Shown here piece by piece: positions 9,675-18,206 of a stretch of DNA of 64,000 nucleotides. Numbering within the stretch: the stretch's first letter is position 1; every line of letters begins with the position of its first letter. The translations under genes and the position numbers were made by a program. The notes under the pieces were generated by a model. That model was given only the letters and a program-made list of their open reading frames with translations, had not been told where the DNA came from and searched no databases. Source of the stretch: Anoxybacter fermentans (GTDB lineage: Bacteria; Bacillota; Halanaerobiia; DY22613); contig NZ_CP016379.1 of NCBI RefSeq assembly GCF_003991135.1, positions 2,232,001 through 2,296,000 on the forward strand, read 5' to 3'.

Positions 9675-11327
9675 TCACCTCAATAATTTTGAACCTGCAG
9701 GAATCAACATTAAAAATACATAAGAATACAGCCACATTATCTCTAACAAAACGAAAGTCATCCCATCATTGAAATTAAATTGAATAAATCTGCCAATCAA
9801 AAGAACAATAATTATAGATATGCCTATTACCAAAAGTTCATAGAGTGAACTAAATTCATCTGGAAAAGCAGCAAAAATAGTATTGGAAAAAGCAAGAATA
9901 ATACTAACCATTAGTAAAAACTTAAAAACCCAATGAACTCCCTTAATCCATCGCTCTAAACATACGATAATAATAAATGCTACACTCAAAGGAATAAAAT
10001 TCATAATAATCGCAAGAGCACTGAAAAAACCTATACTTATCAGGCGATAAATAAAAGTGGCAAAAAAGTTTTTTATATCTAAACCCAGTCGATTAAAATA
10101 AACTATCTTCGCTGGGTTAATAGTATTCATATAACTTAAATTATAACGACCTTCTTCTTCAAACTCCATATAAAAGAGGTGTTTTCTACCTTTTTGATCT
10201 ATTTTAAAATTTGGTAACCACATATTTTTTGAAATAACTGCTAGACGACTCTGAGGATGTAAAATATTATTATCTTTAAATACCGCGTATAAATTTACCA
10301 TCGGACCGTATAAATTATCACTCCAGACCACATGGACTTTATCTTCATCGTCAATGTAGAGAGTAGGAGAAAGGGCTGTAGCATAACTTCTTCCATGATT
10401 CGAAATTTTCTTTTCACGCACTATAAATTTTTGATCTCTATCTAAAAGAGAATAAAACAACTCATAATTAACAACACCATAACCTCCACCATCATTTTTA
10501 ATCCAGACAATATACACCCGGTCTTTAGTATCAACACCAATCTGAGGAAGGTTATAATTTGGATACTCAATTGAGCGTCCAATATTAATTACATCAGAAA
10601 CCTGCTTGCCTTCTTTTGACAAAACCTGGTACTTTAATCTCCATACAGCTCCATCATACTCATTCCAGATAAGATGAATCCGGTTTTTAGAATCGATTGC
10701 AAGATTAGGTATAATACTCACTTCTTCTGTATCTGTTACAGGTATAGGCGGGATAAGTTGTACTAAATCAGAAGAAAATTTACTATAAAAAATCTCATAA
10801 TTAGATAACCTTAAATCTGCCCAGAGTAAGTGGATATTCCCCTCATGATCTATTTGACCATTTAACCCTTTAATTGGACGGTTAAACTCCAGAAGAATTT
10901 TTTCCGGCTCCACTGCCCCTGTAACAGGATTAAAGTTTAAATGTCTGATCTGAAATTCACCATTCTTAATAGTTTCCAGAAATATATGGATTTTATTGTT
11001 TTTATCCATTAACGTCTTAAAGTTGCGAATTTTCCATTCTGATTCCTGGATTAATTTAGACTTTGCCAGTACCTGGCCCTGATCGTCTGCTTTTAAATAC
11101 CAGATTTGATTATTATTTTTCTCCCGATCCAACCAGATAACATAGAAAAATCCTTTATCATCCAACATTACATCTGGTGCAGGTGAATATTGGGAGGCTT
11201 TTCCTAAAATTATCGTATCCGACCAGCCTTTACCCCAACCTTCTGGAACAGCACCAAAAACAGTAATGGAAAAAGTAAACAACATAAATATGCTCAGTAA
11301 TAAAACAATTTTTCCATACTTTTTCAT
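9675..11327 (-). CDS. Secreted beta-propeller (BNR/sialidase-like repeats) protein with C-terminal membrane domain
   Basis: The 550-residue product starts with a signal peptide (to about VFGA, residue 26). Residues 40-410 hold repeats of the type 'D.kg.iHl.W.d', for example LDDKGFFYVIWLD, DHEGNIHLLWAD, DSKNRIHLIWNE, DTKDRVYIVWIK and DDEDKVHVVWSD, spaced about 45-60 residues, as in six-bladed propellers of the exo-alpha-sialidase/BNR superfamily. No catalytic sialidase residues are evident. The last 130 residues contain about four membrane segments. The topology suggests an extracellular propeller anchored in the membrane. Ligand and role unknown. Confidence 0.75.
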   Translation of the reverse strand: MKKYGKIVLLLSIFMLFTFSITVFGAVPEGWGKGWSDTIILGKASQYSPAPDVMLDDKGFFYVIWLDREKNNNQIWYLKADDQGQVLAKSKLIQESEWKIRNFKTLMDKNNKIHIFLETIKNGEFQIRHLNFNPVTGAVEPEKILLEFNRPIKGLNGQIDHEGNIHLLWADLRLSNYEIFYSKFSSDLVQLIPPIPVTDTEEVSIIPNLAIDSKNRIHLIWNEYDGAVWRLKYQVLSKEGKQVSDVINIGRSIEYPNYNLPQIGVDTKDRVYIVWIKNDGGGYGVVNYELFYSLLDRDQKFIVREKKISNHGRSYATALSPTLYIDDEDKVHVVWSDNLYGPMVNLYAVFKDNNILHPQSRLAVISKNMWLPNFKIDQKGRKHLFYMEFEEEGRYNLSYMNTINPAKIVYFNRLGLDIKNFFATFIYRLISIGFFSALAIIMNFIPLSVAFIIIVCLERWIKGVHWVFKFLLMVSIILAFSNTIFAAFPDEFSSLYELLVIGISIIIVLLIGRFIQFNFNDGMTFVLLEIMWLYSYVFLMLIPAGSKLLR

Positions 11328-11360
11328 TAAATAACCTCCCTAATTTCTAATATTTGTTTA

Positions 11361-11389
11361 ATTATATCACTGTTATTTGATTTTATCAA
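11361..11389 (-). promoter_or_regulatory. Sigma-A promoter for the beta-propeller operon
   Basis: TTGATA (11389-11384), 17-bp spacer, TATAAT (11366-11361) on the minus strand, about 35 nt ahead of the ATG at 11327. Confidence 0.75.
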
Positions 11390-11414
11390 TGATAATTATA
11401 TTTAAAACTTAGAG

Positions 11415-11448
11415 AAAAAAGTCAATGGAATAATTCCATTGACTTTTT
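11415..11448 (-). terminator. Rho-independent terminator of importer operon 2
   Basis: The same GTCAATGGAA..TTCCATTGAC hairpin with T run as at 2527-2562. Here it is separated from dppF by an inserted palindromic element (copy A). Confidence 0.9.
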
Positions 11449-11457
11449 AAGTAATAT

Positions 11458-11678
11458 GATTTTACTGCAAAAAGCTAATTTTTCGCTTCAAAAGAAATTT
11501 TTCGAACCATCTAAAGTTCGATCTCAGTTGAAATAAGGTACACTAATCAATGGGCCCTCCTGGCCCTTGATTAGCTCATCACATCCTGTGATGAGGCCTT
11601 ATTTCTCCTTCGATCTCACTAAGATGGTTTAACGAAAAATTTCTATGGCACTCAAAATTAGCTTTTTGCAGTTTAATT
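11458..11678 (+). repeat. Palindromic mobile repeat, copy A (MITE-like)
   Basis: 221 bp with inverted ends GATTTTACTGCAAAAAGC and GCTTTTTGCAGTTTAATT. It is flanked by GTAATAT (11451-11457) and ATAATAT (11679-11685), a 7-bp duplication with one change. The paralogous locus at 2564-2571 has a single ATAATAT followed directly by GATTTTTTC, that is, the empty site. The centre holds two hairpins: AATCAATGGGCC with GGCCCTTGATT, and CTCATCAC with GTGATGAG. Confidence 0.9.
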
Positions 11679-11696
11679 ATAATATGATTTTTTCAT

Positions 11697-12671
11697 TTAT
11701 CTCTCTAAAAGATGACAAGCTACAAAGTGTTCACCACCATAATCCTTAAATACCGGATCCTCCACTTTACAAATATCCATACAATACTTACATCTGGTAT
11801 GGAAGTGACATCCACTCGGTGGATTCACCGGACTTGGTACATCACCTTCCAAAATAATCCGCTCACGCTTAATTGTTGGATCCGGAATCGGAATCGCACT
11901 CAACAATGCCTGAGTGTACGGATGCTGAGGATTGCGATAAAGCTCTTCTTTATCTGCCAATTCTACAATCTTTCCTAAATACATTACTGCTACACGATTA
12001 CTTATATGCTTGACTACACTTAAATCATGGGCAATAAAAAGATAGGTTAAACCAAACTCCTCTTGCAAATCCTGCATCAGGTTAATTACCTGTGCCTGAA
12101 TAGATACATCCAATGCTGATACCGGCTCATCACATATAATCAAACTGGGATCCACCGCTAATGCACGGGCTATACCAATACGCTGACGCTGACCTCCAGA
12201 AAACTCATGGGGATATCTTCTCATATGCTGGGCTGTCAAACCTACTGTCTCCAACAGTTCAATTACTCTTTCTTCTTTCTCTTTTCCTCTGGCCAGTCCA
12301 TGAATCTCCATCGCTTCACCTATAATGTTACCTACTGTCATCCGCGGATTCAATGACGCATATGGATCCTGGAAAATAATCTGCATCTCACGACGAAGTG
12401 CCCGCATCTCCTCTTTACCCAGCTCTAATACATTCTTATCCCTAAACCAAACCTCACCAGCTGTAGCTTCTAAAAGCCTCAAAATTACTCGACCTGTAGT
12501 AGACTTTCCACAGCCAGACTCTCCTACTAATCCCAGAGTCTCTCCTTCCCGAATGAAAAAGTTAACTCCATCAACAGCCTTTACCGCTCCAATTGTCCTA
12601 CCCAAAATCCCACCTTTTATTGGAAAATGCTTCACCAAATTCTTAACTTCTAATAAAATATCTCCTGCCAT
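11697..12671 (-). CDS. dppF: Oligopeptide ABC transporter ATPase, DppF/OppF type (duplicate)
   Basis: Near-identical to 2582-3556; only a handful of substitutions are visible (VILRLL versus VVLRLL, LGKEE versus LDKEE, GLARGKE versus GLAKGKE, LLETVG versus LLERVG). It has the same Walker [10 protein letters not shown], signature SGGQRQR, Walker [10 protein letters not shown] and C-terminal cysteine motif. It completes importer operon 2, whose permeases and receptor are clearly different from those of operon 1, so identity here points to recent duplication or gene conversion confined to the ATPase block. Confidence 0.93.
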   Translation of the reverse strand: MAGDILLEVKNLVKHFPIKGGILGRTIGAVKAVDGVNFFIREGETLGLVGESGCGKSTTGRVILRLLEATAGEVWFRDKNVLELGKEEMRALRREMQIIFQDPYASLNPRMTVGNIIGEAMEIHGLARGKEKEERVIELLETVGLTAQHMRRYPHEFSGGQRQRIGIARALAVDPSLIICDEPVSALDVSIQAQVINLMQDLQEEFGLTYLFIAHDLSVVKHISNRVAVMYLGKIVELADKEELYRNPQHPYTQALLSAIPIPDPTIKRERIILEGDVPSPVNPPSGCHFHTRCKYCMDICKVEDPVFKDYGGEHFVACHLLER

Positions 12672-12683
12672 CTCTTCCACCTC

Positions 12684-13703
12684 CTATGCACCCTGTTGGG
12701 CACCATGCTCTTTCTCAAATTCAACTACAGCATCCGGATACCAGCACCGAACTGAATGACCTGGGCTTAGCTCCTCAATCTCAGGTTCACTTTCACGACA
12801 CTTGTCAGTTGCAAAACGACAGCGTGGATGGAATTTACATCCTTCCGGTAAATGCAATGGGTTTGGTACTACACCTTCAATAGTTAACAGCCTTTTTACC
12901 TGACTGTCTAATTTTGGAATCGACTTCAAAAGACCCCAGGTATATGGATGCCGTGGATTACCAAAAATAGTATTAACGTCTGAATACTCAACAACTTTAC
13001 CCGCATACATAACTGCAACACGGTCACATACCTCTGCCACAACACCTAAGTCATGGGTAATCAGCATAATAGCTGTATTAAATTCTTCCTTCAGTTCCTT
13101 CATCAACTCCAAAATCTGAGCCTGAATGGTCACATCCAAAGCTGTTGTAGGCTCGTCAGCTATCAAAAGTTTTGGATTACAGGATAAAGCCATCGCAATC
13201 ATAACACGCTGTCTCATTCCACCGGAAAGCTGGTGAGGATATTCATAAACCCGCTTCTCCGGAGAAGGTATCCCTACTTTTTTTAACATTTCTACAGCCT
13301 GTTCCATCGCCTCTTTTTTGCTGACTTTCTGATGCAGAATGATTGCCTCTGCAATCTGATCACCTACTGTATAAACAGGATTTAAGGAGGTCATTGGTTC
13401 CTGGAAAATCATAGAAATATCGTTACCTCTAATCTTCCGCATTTCAGCTTCAGACTTGGTTAATAAATCCTCACCGTCAAACCAAATATGACCTCCTACA
13501 ATCTTTCCCGGAGGGTTTGGGATAAGTCTCATAATGGAAAGAGAGGTAACGCTTTTACCGCAGCCAGATTCACCAACTACCCCTAAAGTCTCTCCTTTAT
13601 AAATCTCAAAATTTACTCCGTCAACAGCTTTAACTACTCCATCCTCGGTATAAAAATATGTTTTTAAATTATCAAGTTGCAGAAGTAATTCCTTCTCTTT
13701 CAA
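12684..13703 (-). CDS. dppD: Oligopeptide ABC transporter ATPase, DppD/OppD type (duplicate)
   Basis: Near-identical to 3569-4588 from about residue 15 onward, including silent positions. Walker [48 protein letters not shown] and the [14 protein letters not shown] cysteine cluster are all present. The first codons differ ([17 protein letters not shown]) and the start codon is TTG after GGGGGAGG. It is the fourth gene of importer operon 2. Confidence 0.93.
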   Translation of the reverse strand: MKEKELLLQLDNLKTYFYTEDGVVKAVDGVNFEIYKGETLGVVGESGCGKSVTSLSIMRLIPNPPGKIVGGHIWFDGEDLLTKSEAEMRKIRGNDISMIFQEPMTSLNPVYTVGDQIAEAIILHQKVSKKEAMEQAVEMLKKVGIPSPEKRVYEYPHQLSGGMRQRVMIAMALSCNPKLLIADEPTTALDVTIQAQILELMKELKEEFNTAIMLITHDLGVVAEVCDRVAVMYAGKVVEYSDVNTIFGNPRHPYTWGLLKSIPKLDSQVKRLLTIEGVVPNPLHLPEGCKFHPRCRFATDKCRESEPEIEELSPGHSVRCWYPDAVVEFEKEHGAQQGA

Positions 13704-13730
13704 CCTTTCCTCCCCCTTTAATCAATATTT

Positions 13731-14645
13731 TTAATCCTTTAGCCTGGGATCCAGAGCATCCCTGAGCCCATCACCCAAAAGGTTAAATCCAAGAACTGTT
13801 AAACATATTGCAATTCCTGGGAAGACAGCCCACCACCATTTGCCAGCAGAAATATAACTCTGGCCCATAGAGATCATATAACCCCAACTTGGAGTAGGTG
13901 GTTGAGTTCCAAAGCCTAAATATGTCAATGCAGCTTCCAGCATAATAATACTGCCCATACCTAAAGTCGCATCTACAATAATTGGAGCAATTGCATTGGG
14001 CAGTAAATGTTTGAACATAATTGCAAAATCACTGGCTCCTAGAGCTCTTGCAGCTTCGACAAATTCTTTTTCCCGTAAAGAAAGAAATTGACCGCGAATT
14101 AATCGAGCATAACGCATCCAGCTAACACAACCAATTGCTACAAAAGTTAACCACATACTCGGTGGTAAATAAGCTACAATAGCAATAATAAAGAGCAGGA
14201 ATGGGAATGAATAAATAACATTAATTAACCAGGAAATTACATCATCAATCCATCCGCCAAAATAACCCGCACATGCCCCCAAAAAGACACCAACAATCAC
14301 AGAAATAGCGGTAGCAGCTACAGCAATGGTTAAAGAAATTCTAGTACCGTAAATTACACGTGTAAATATATCACGCCCATATAAATCAGTTCCAAATAAA
14401 TGTTTCCAACTCGGGGGAGCAAGTTTTGCTTTAGCCCCTTCAGTCCAGATCAACTGCTCCGTTGGCCCATAAGGAGTTATGAAATCAGCAAAAATCGCTA
14501 AAAAGACAATTAAACTTACTAAAAATAAACCAAATAAAGCCAATTTATTTCGCTTTAATCTTTTCCAGCTATCCTTCCAAAGACTCGTACCTTTTTCGTA
14601 CTTAATTTTAGTTGTATCTAATTTTTTTTCTTCGGCCGGCTTCAA
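13731..14645 (-). CDS. dppC: Oligopeptide ABC transporter permease, DppC type
   Basis: Six membrane segments, the OppC_N segment WKRLKRNKLALFGLFLV, the LFGTDLYGRDIFTRV motif, the EAA loop EAARALGASDFAIMFKHLLPN and the ending [14 protein letters not shown]. The start is TTG with AAGGAGGG 8 nt upstream. It is clearly divergent from the operon 1 homologue at 4622-5527, unlike the neighbouring ATPases. It probably forms the translocation channel with the DppB product of 14683-15615. Confidence 0.92.
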   Translation of the reverse strand: MKPAEEKKLDTTKIKYEKGTSLWKDSWKRLKRNKLALFGLFLVSLIVFLAIFADFITPYGPTEQLIWTEGAKAKLAPPSWKHLFGTDLYGRDIFTRVIYGTRISLTIAVAATAISVIVGVFLGACAGYFGGWIDDVISWLINVIYSFPFLLFIIAIVAYLPPSMWLTFVAIGCVSWMRYARLIRGQFLSLREKEFVEAARALGASDFAIMFKHLLPNAIAPIIVDATLGMGSIIMLEAALTYLGFGTQPPTPSWGYMISMGQSYISAGKWWWAVFPGIAICLTVLGFNLLGDGLRDALDPRLKD

Positions 14646-14682
14646 CTTTTATCCCTCCTTAGTAAAAATACTTGCTGTTTCA

Positions 14683-15615
14683 TTAATCATAACGAATTCG
14701 GGGATCAAGAAAACCATACGAAAGATCTACCAAAATATTTACCACAACAAAAGTTAATGCCATAAACAATACGACTCCACGAATAACAGGAAAGTCCCGT
14801 CTAATTACTGCATTAATGGAAAGTCTACCAATACCAGGCCAACTGAATATTTGTTCAGTCACAATTACCCCACCTAAAACTGACGCAGTTTGCAAACCAA
14901 CAATAGTAACAACAGGAATTAATGCATTTTTCAAAGCATGTTTAAAGATAACAATCGTTTCCCGTACACCTTTGGCACGTGCAGTAGTTATATAATCTTG
15001 ACGTATAACCTCCAACATTGTAGAACGGGTTAAACGCGCTATTAAAGCCAACAATCTATAACCAAGAGTTACAGCAGGCAGTATAATATAAATGGAAAAT
15101 ATTCCTCCATTACCAGTACCAGTTCCTGGAATCCACCTAAGCCAAACTATAAATACCAGGATACATACGATACCAACAAAAAATGAGGGCGCCGAAATTC
15201 CGAGTAAGGAAAAAATCATAGCAAAATAATCAAATACAGAATACTGTTTTGTAGCTGAAATAACTCCAGCCAAAATTCCAAAAATTATGGCAATAGACAT
15301 AGCTACAAAAGCTAGCGCAGCAGTATAAGGTAATCTTTGACCTATAGCCTCTAAAACCGTCATATTATTAACATAAGATCGTCCCAAATTCCCAGTAAGT
15401 ACAGACTTATAGAAATTTAACAGTTGAATATGCAAAGGATCGTTTAAACCCATCTCCTCACGAATTCTTTCTATTGTTTCAGGGTCACCCCGCTGTCCAG
15501 ACATAATTAAAGCCGGATCCCCCGGTATAATAGTAGTTAAAATAAACACTACTAATATTACACCGAGAATTACAGGGATTGCACCTAGGAGTCGTCTTAT
15601 AAGATATGTGAACAA
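14683..15615 (-). CDS. dppB: Oligopeptide ABC transporter permease, DppB type
   Basis: The N-terminus MFTYLIRRLLGAIPVILGVI and the IIPGDPALI motif identify DppB/OppB. The EAA loop ARAKGVRETIVIFKHALKNAL and the ending FLDPRIRYD are present. The start is TTG (15615) after GGGAGGTAG. It follows a strong terminator-like hairpin that separates it from the receptor gene. Confidence 0.92.
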   Translation of the reverse strand: MFTYLIRRLLGAIPVILGVILVVFILTTIIPGDPALIMSGQRGDPETIERIREEMGLNDPLHIQLLNFYKSVLTGNLGRSYVNNMTVLEAIGQRLPYTAALAFVAMSIAIIFGILAGVISATKQYSVFDYFAMIFSLLGISAPSFFVGIVCILVFIVWLRWIPGTGTGNGGIFSIYIILPAVTLGYRLLALIARLTRSTMLEVIRQDYITTARAKGVRETIVIFKHALKNALIPVVTIVGLQTASVLGGVIVTEQIFSWPGIGRLSINAVIRRDFPVIRGVVLFMALTFVVVNILVDLSYGFLDPRIRYD

Positions 15616-15667
15616 ATCTATCTACCTCCCTGGATATCCTATAAAATTTTAGTACTTTATCTCAAAA

Positions 15668-15718
15668 AAAATAACTTAACATATCTTGACTTCCGGGAAG
15701 ACCCGGAAGTCAAGATAT
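15668..15718 (-). terminator. Intrinsic terminator/attenuator between receptor and permeases, operon 2
   Basis: A perfect 17-bp stem (15681-15697 with 15702-15718, core GACTTCCGGG / CCCGGAAGTC) with a 4-nt loop. On the minus strand it is followed by TTATTTTTTTT near 15661-15675. Placed after the receptor gene, it would leave only read-through transcription for the permeases and ATPases. Confidence 0.88.
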
Positions 15719-15728
15719 ACAAAACAGA

Positions 15729-17348
15729 TTAGAGATCTAACCAAACTTTTGTGAACTTGTTAGAATATTGACCGAAGGAAGGTAAAACGTAATTTTTAAC
15801 AAATGGCTGTACCAGAGAATGAGTAGTGTAATGATAAATAAATACCCATGGAGCATCCTCTACAACAATTTGTTCAGCTTCTTGATAAAGCTTCTTACGT
15901 ACTTCGGGGTTGGTCTCACGACGTGCTCTTAAAGTTAACATATCAAATACCGGGTTATGATAACGGGTATAGTTACCTTGTGGACCCTTGTTAGCAGAGT
16001 TCAAAAGTACATAAAGGAAGTTATCTGGGTCATTATAGTCAGCAACCCAACCCATTCTGAAGAATGGAACTTCACCACGTGCAGTTGTATCCAAGTGAGT
16101 ACCCCACTCAACATTCTTTAAGTTTACTTTAATACCAACCTGTGCATACATAGCTTGCAGAGCCTCAGCAATTCGCTTATGACCAGAACTGGTGTTATAC
16201 TGGAGAGTTACTTCAAAACCATCTGGATAACCAGCTTCTTTCAGTAATTGTTTAGCTTTTTCAGGATCATAGGTATAACCTTTCAGGTCAGGATTGTAAG
16301 CAAACATACCTGGAGGAAGAACACCTTTAGCTGGTTCACCACGACCATTCATTACCAGTTCAATTAAAGCTTCACGATTGATCGCATAGTTCATAGCCTG
16401 ACGTAAAGCTTTATTGTTAGCAAATGGCCCTTTCTCCATGTTCATACCATAGTAGTAAGTACCTAACATTGGTTTTTCAAAGAAAGTATCTGGATATTTT
16501 GCCTTAGCTTCTTCATAATATGGATCATCAACATAACATTGATAAATATTTCCAACCTTAAACTCTTCCCACTCTACAGCATGGTCTATAATAATTCTGA
16601 ACTCAATACCATCCAGGTATGGTAAAGGATTACCATTCTCATCCTTAGCCCAGTAATTTTCATTTTTACTTAAAACAATTTTATCATCCTGAATCCACTT
16701 TTCGAACTTAAATGGACCAGTACCAACTGGATGGAAGTTCCAGTCTTCACCCCACTTCAAAACATCCTCTTTTGGCAAAACAACGAAAGTGTTATAAGCA
16801 AGAACATTTAAGAATGGAGCAAATGGTCCACTCAGTTCAAACTGGAGAGTATAGTCATCTAGTGCTCTTACACCAGCTAAATGATCAGTTTTACCTTCAC
16901 GATACTCATCATAACCTTTAATCATATCTATAAAGTAAGCTCGAGGGGAATTAGTTTCTGGGGAACAGATATAATTGAATGTCCATACCCAGTCATGGGC
17001 AGTTACTTCTCTTCCGCCATTAGCAGTTGGTTGACCACCCTCAGTAGTTGCATGGAATCTTACACCTTTACGTAACTTAAAAGTAATAATAGTAGCATCT
17101 TCATTTACTTCCCAACTTTCAGCTAATAAAGGAACCAGATTACCTTCAGTATCGTTTTCTACCAGAGTTTCGAAAATTTGATAATCCACCTCAGCAGAAG
17201 TAGTATCTGTAGCCATTACAGGATCAAGATATGGAGGGTTAGAATTCAAAGCATCCTTCCAAATTCCACCATATTTAGGAGCGGCAAAACCAACAGCAGT
17301 TATGCCCAGAACTAACAGACATATCAGCAAAAATGTAAATCTTCTCAA
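15729..17348 (-). CDS. Oligopeptide ABC transporter substrate-binding protein (SBP_bac_5 family)
   Basis: The receptor of importer operon 2. A TTG at 17348 is preferred as the start: GAGGAGG lies 8 nt upstream, inside a longer in-frame reading that begins at 17378, and it gives a clean signal peptide (RRFTFLLICLLVLGITAVGFA). The mature part begins APKYGGIWKDAL. Family motifs include PVGTGPFKFEKW, RQAMNYAINREALIE and NPVFDMLTLRARRETN. No lipobox. It is more similar in layout to the 34938-36566 lipoprotein than to the operon 1 receptors (for example LPPGMFAYNPDLKGYTYDPEKAK split motif). Substrate unknown. Confidence 0.92.
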   Translation of the reverse strand: MRRFTFLLICLLVLGITAVGFAAPKYGGIWKDALNSNPPYLDPVMATDTTSAEVDYQIFETLVENDTEGNLVPLLAESWEVNEDATIITFKLRKGVRFHATTEGGQPTANGGREVTAHDWVWTFNYICSPETNSPRAYFIDMIKGYDEYREGKTDHLAGVRALDDYTLQFELSGPFAPFLNVLAYNTFVVLPKEDVLKWGEDWNFHPVGTGPFKFEKWIQDDKIVLSKNENYWAKDENGNPLPYLDGIEFRIIIDHAVEWEEFKVGNIYQCYVDDPYYEEAKAKYPDTFFEKPMLGTYYYGMNMEKGPFANNKALRQAMNYAINREALIELVMNGRGEPAKGVLPPGMFAYNPDLKGYTYDPEKAKQLLKEAGYPDGFEVTLQYNTSSGHKRIAEALQAMYAQVGIKVNLKNVEWGTHLDTTARGEVPFFRMGWVADYNDPDNFLYVLLNSANKGPQGNYTRYHNPVFDMLTLRARRETNPEVRKKLYQEAEQIVVEDAPWVFIYHYTTHSLVQPFVKNYVLPSFGQYSNKFTKVWLDL

Positions 17349-17378
17349 CTCAACTACCTCCTCGTTTAATTTTTTCAT

Positions 17379-17729
17379 TAAAAATGTAGTTATGTTTGAC
17401 TCACTACTAAACTCCTTTCTACTCTTTTGTCACCCCCTCATTAAATTGCTTTTATAATGCTGCCCACTCTCCTCTACAGGAGTAGGCGAAAATTTATCTT
17501 AAAAATTGTCTGCTAGAATAATATTAACCAAAATAACTAATTATTCTAACTTCCTATGATCTTATTTTATTTTTTATAATACAACATACAAGTGAATTTT
17601 CCTGCAATTTTTAAAATTTTGTACTCAATAATTATCCCACTATAATTGTCTTTTTTTAAATCATTCAACACTATATATCTTTTTCCTTCTTTATTGTGAA
17701 TCGTTTTTTTGAAAATTTATAATTTTTAA
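17379..17729. other. AT-rich intergenic region upstream of importer operon 2
   Basis: No gene seen. The minus strand offers only weak promoter candidates (TTGAAT, 18 bp, TATAGT around 17638-17667; TTGCAG near 17601-17606 with TATTAT). A GAGGGGGTGACA purine-rich site near 17437-17450 resembles the extra ribosome sites ahead of the other receptor genes. Confidence 0.4.
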
Positions 17730-17763
17730 ATTAAAAATAAAGACCCAACATAACTGTTGGGCC
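17730..17763 (-). terminator. Terminator downstream of the RiPP/tld operon
   Basis: CCCAACA (17744-17750) pairs with TGTTGGG (17755-17761) around TAAC, and the minus strand continues TCTTTATTTTT. It would end transcription coming from the tldD/tldE-like pair, beyond an IS remnant. Confidence 0.75.
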
Positions 17764-17858
17764 CATACTATTGACAAAGTTAGAAGGTCAACAGCAGCTT
17801 TTTTATGTCGAATTTAAATTATTAGACTTTTTTCTGAGAGTTATATTCATGTTTAGAA

Positions 17859-18075
17859 ATGGAATTGGTTCATATAGATGCTCTTGTTCCTCAAGACCAC
17901 TTATTAAAGAAAATAGATAAATACATAGACTTCAGTCTTATAACTGAAAAAACAAGACCTTTTTATTGCGAAAAAAACAGGCGTCCCTGTGTTGATTCGG
18001 TTATCCTTTTCAAAATAATGTTTATCGGTTATCTCTTTGGCATTCGTTCAGGGTATCAACTAGGCTATCTTATTT
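17859..18075 (+). pseudogene. IS1182-type transposase fragment
   Basis: The frame MELVHIDALVPQDHLLKKID and the later CVDSVILFKIMFIGYLFGIRS match the N-terminal region of IS1182-family transposases. Homology fades after about codon 70 and the frame then ends without any DDE domain, so this is a truncated remnant. It is distinct in sequence from the copy at the left edge. It lies between the tldE-like gene and the operon terminator. Confidence 0.75.
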
Positions 18076-18206
18076 TAAAAATCCAGATAAATTACAGTAA
18101 AAAAACTAGTGTTTGTCAACAACCTGATGCTAAAAGCAAAATGTTTTTAAAACGACCCTCTTTAACCTTCTCCAACAATTCTAGAAGTAGATTAAATTTT
18201 TTTATT

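Noticed and set aside
11458-11678. Cloverleaf-like repeat as a tRNA, T-box or riboswitch
   Set aside because: No acceptor CCA, anticodon or T-box sequence; many copies at unrelated genes with target duplications point to a mobile element.
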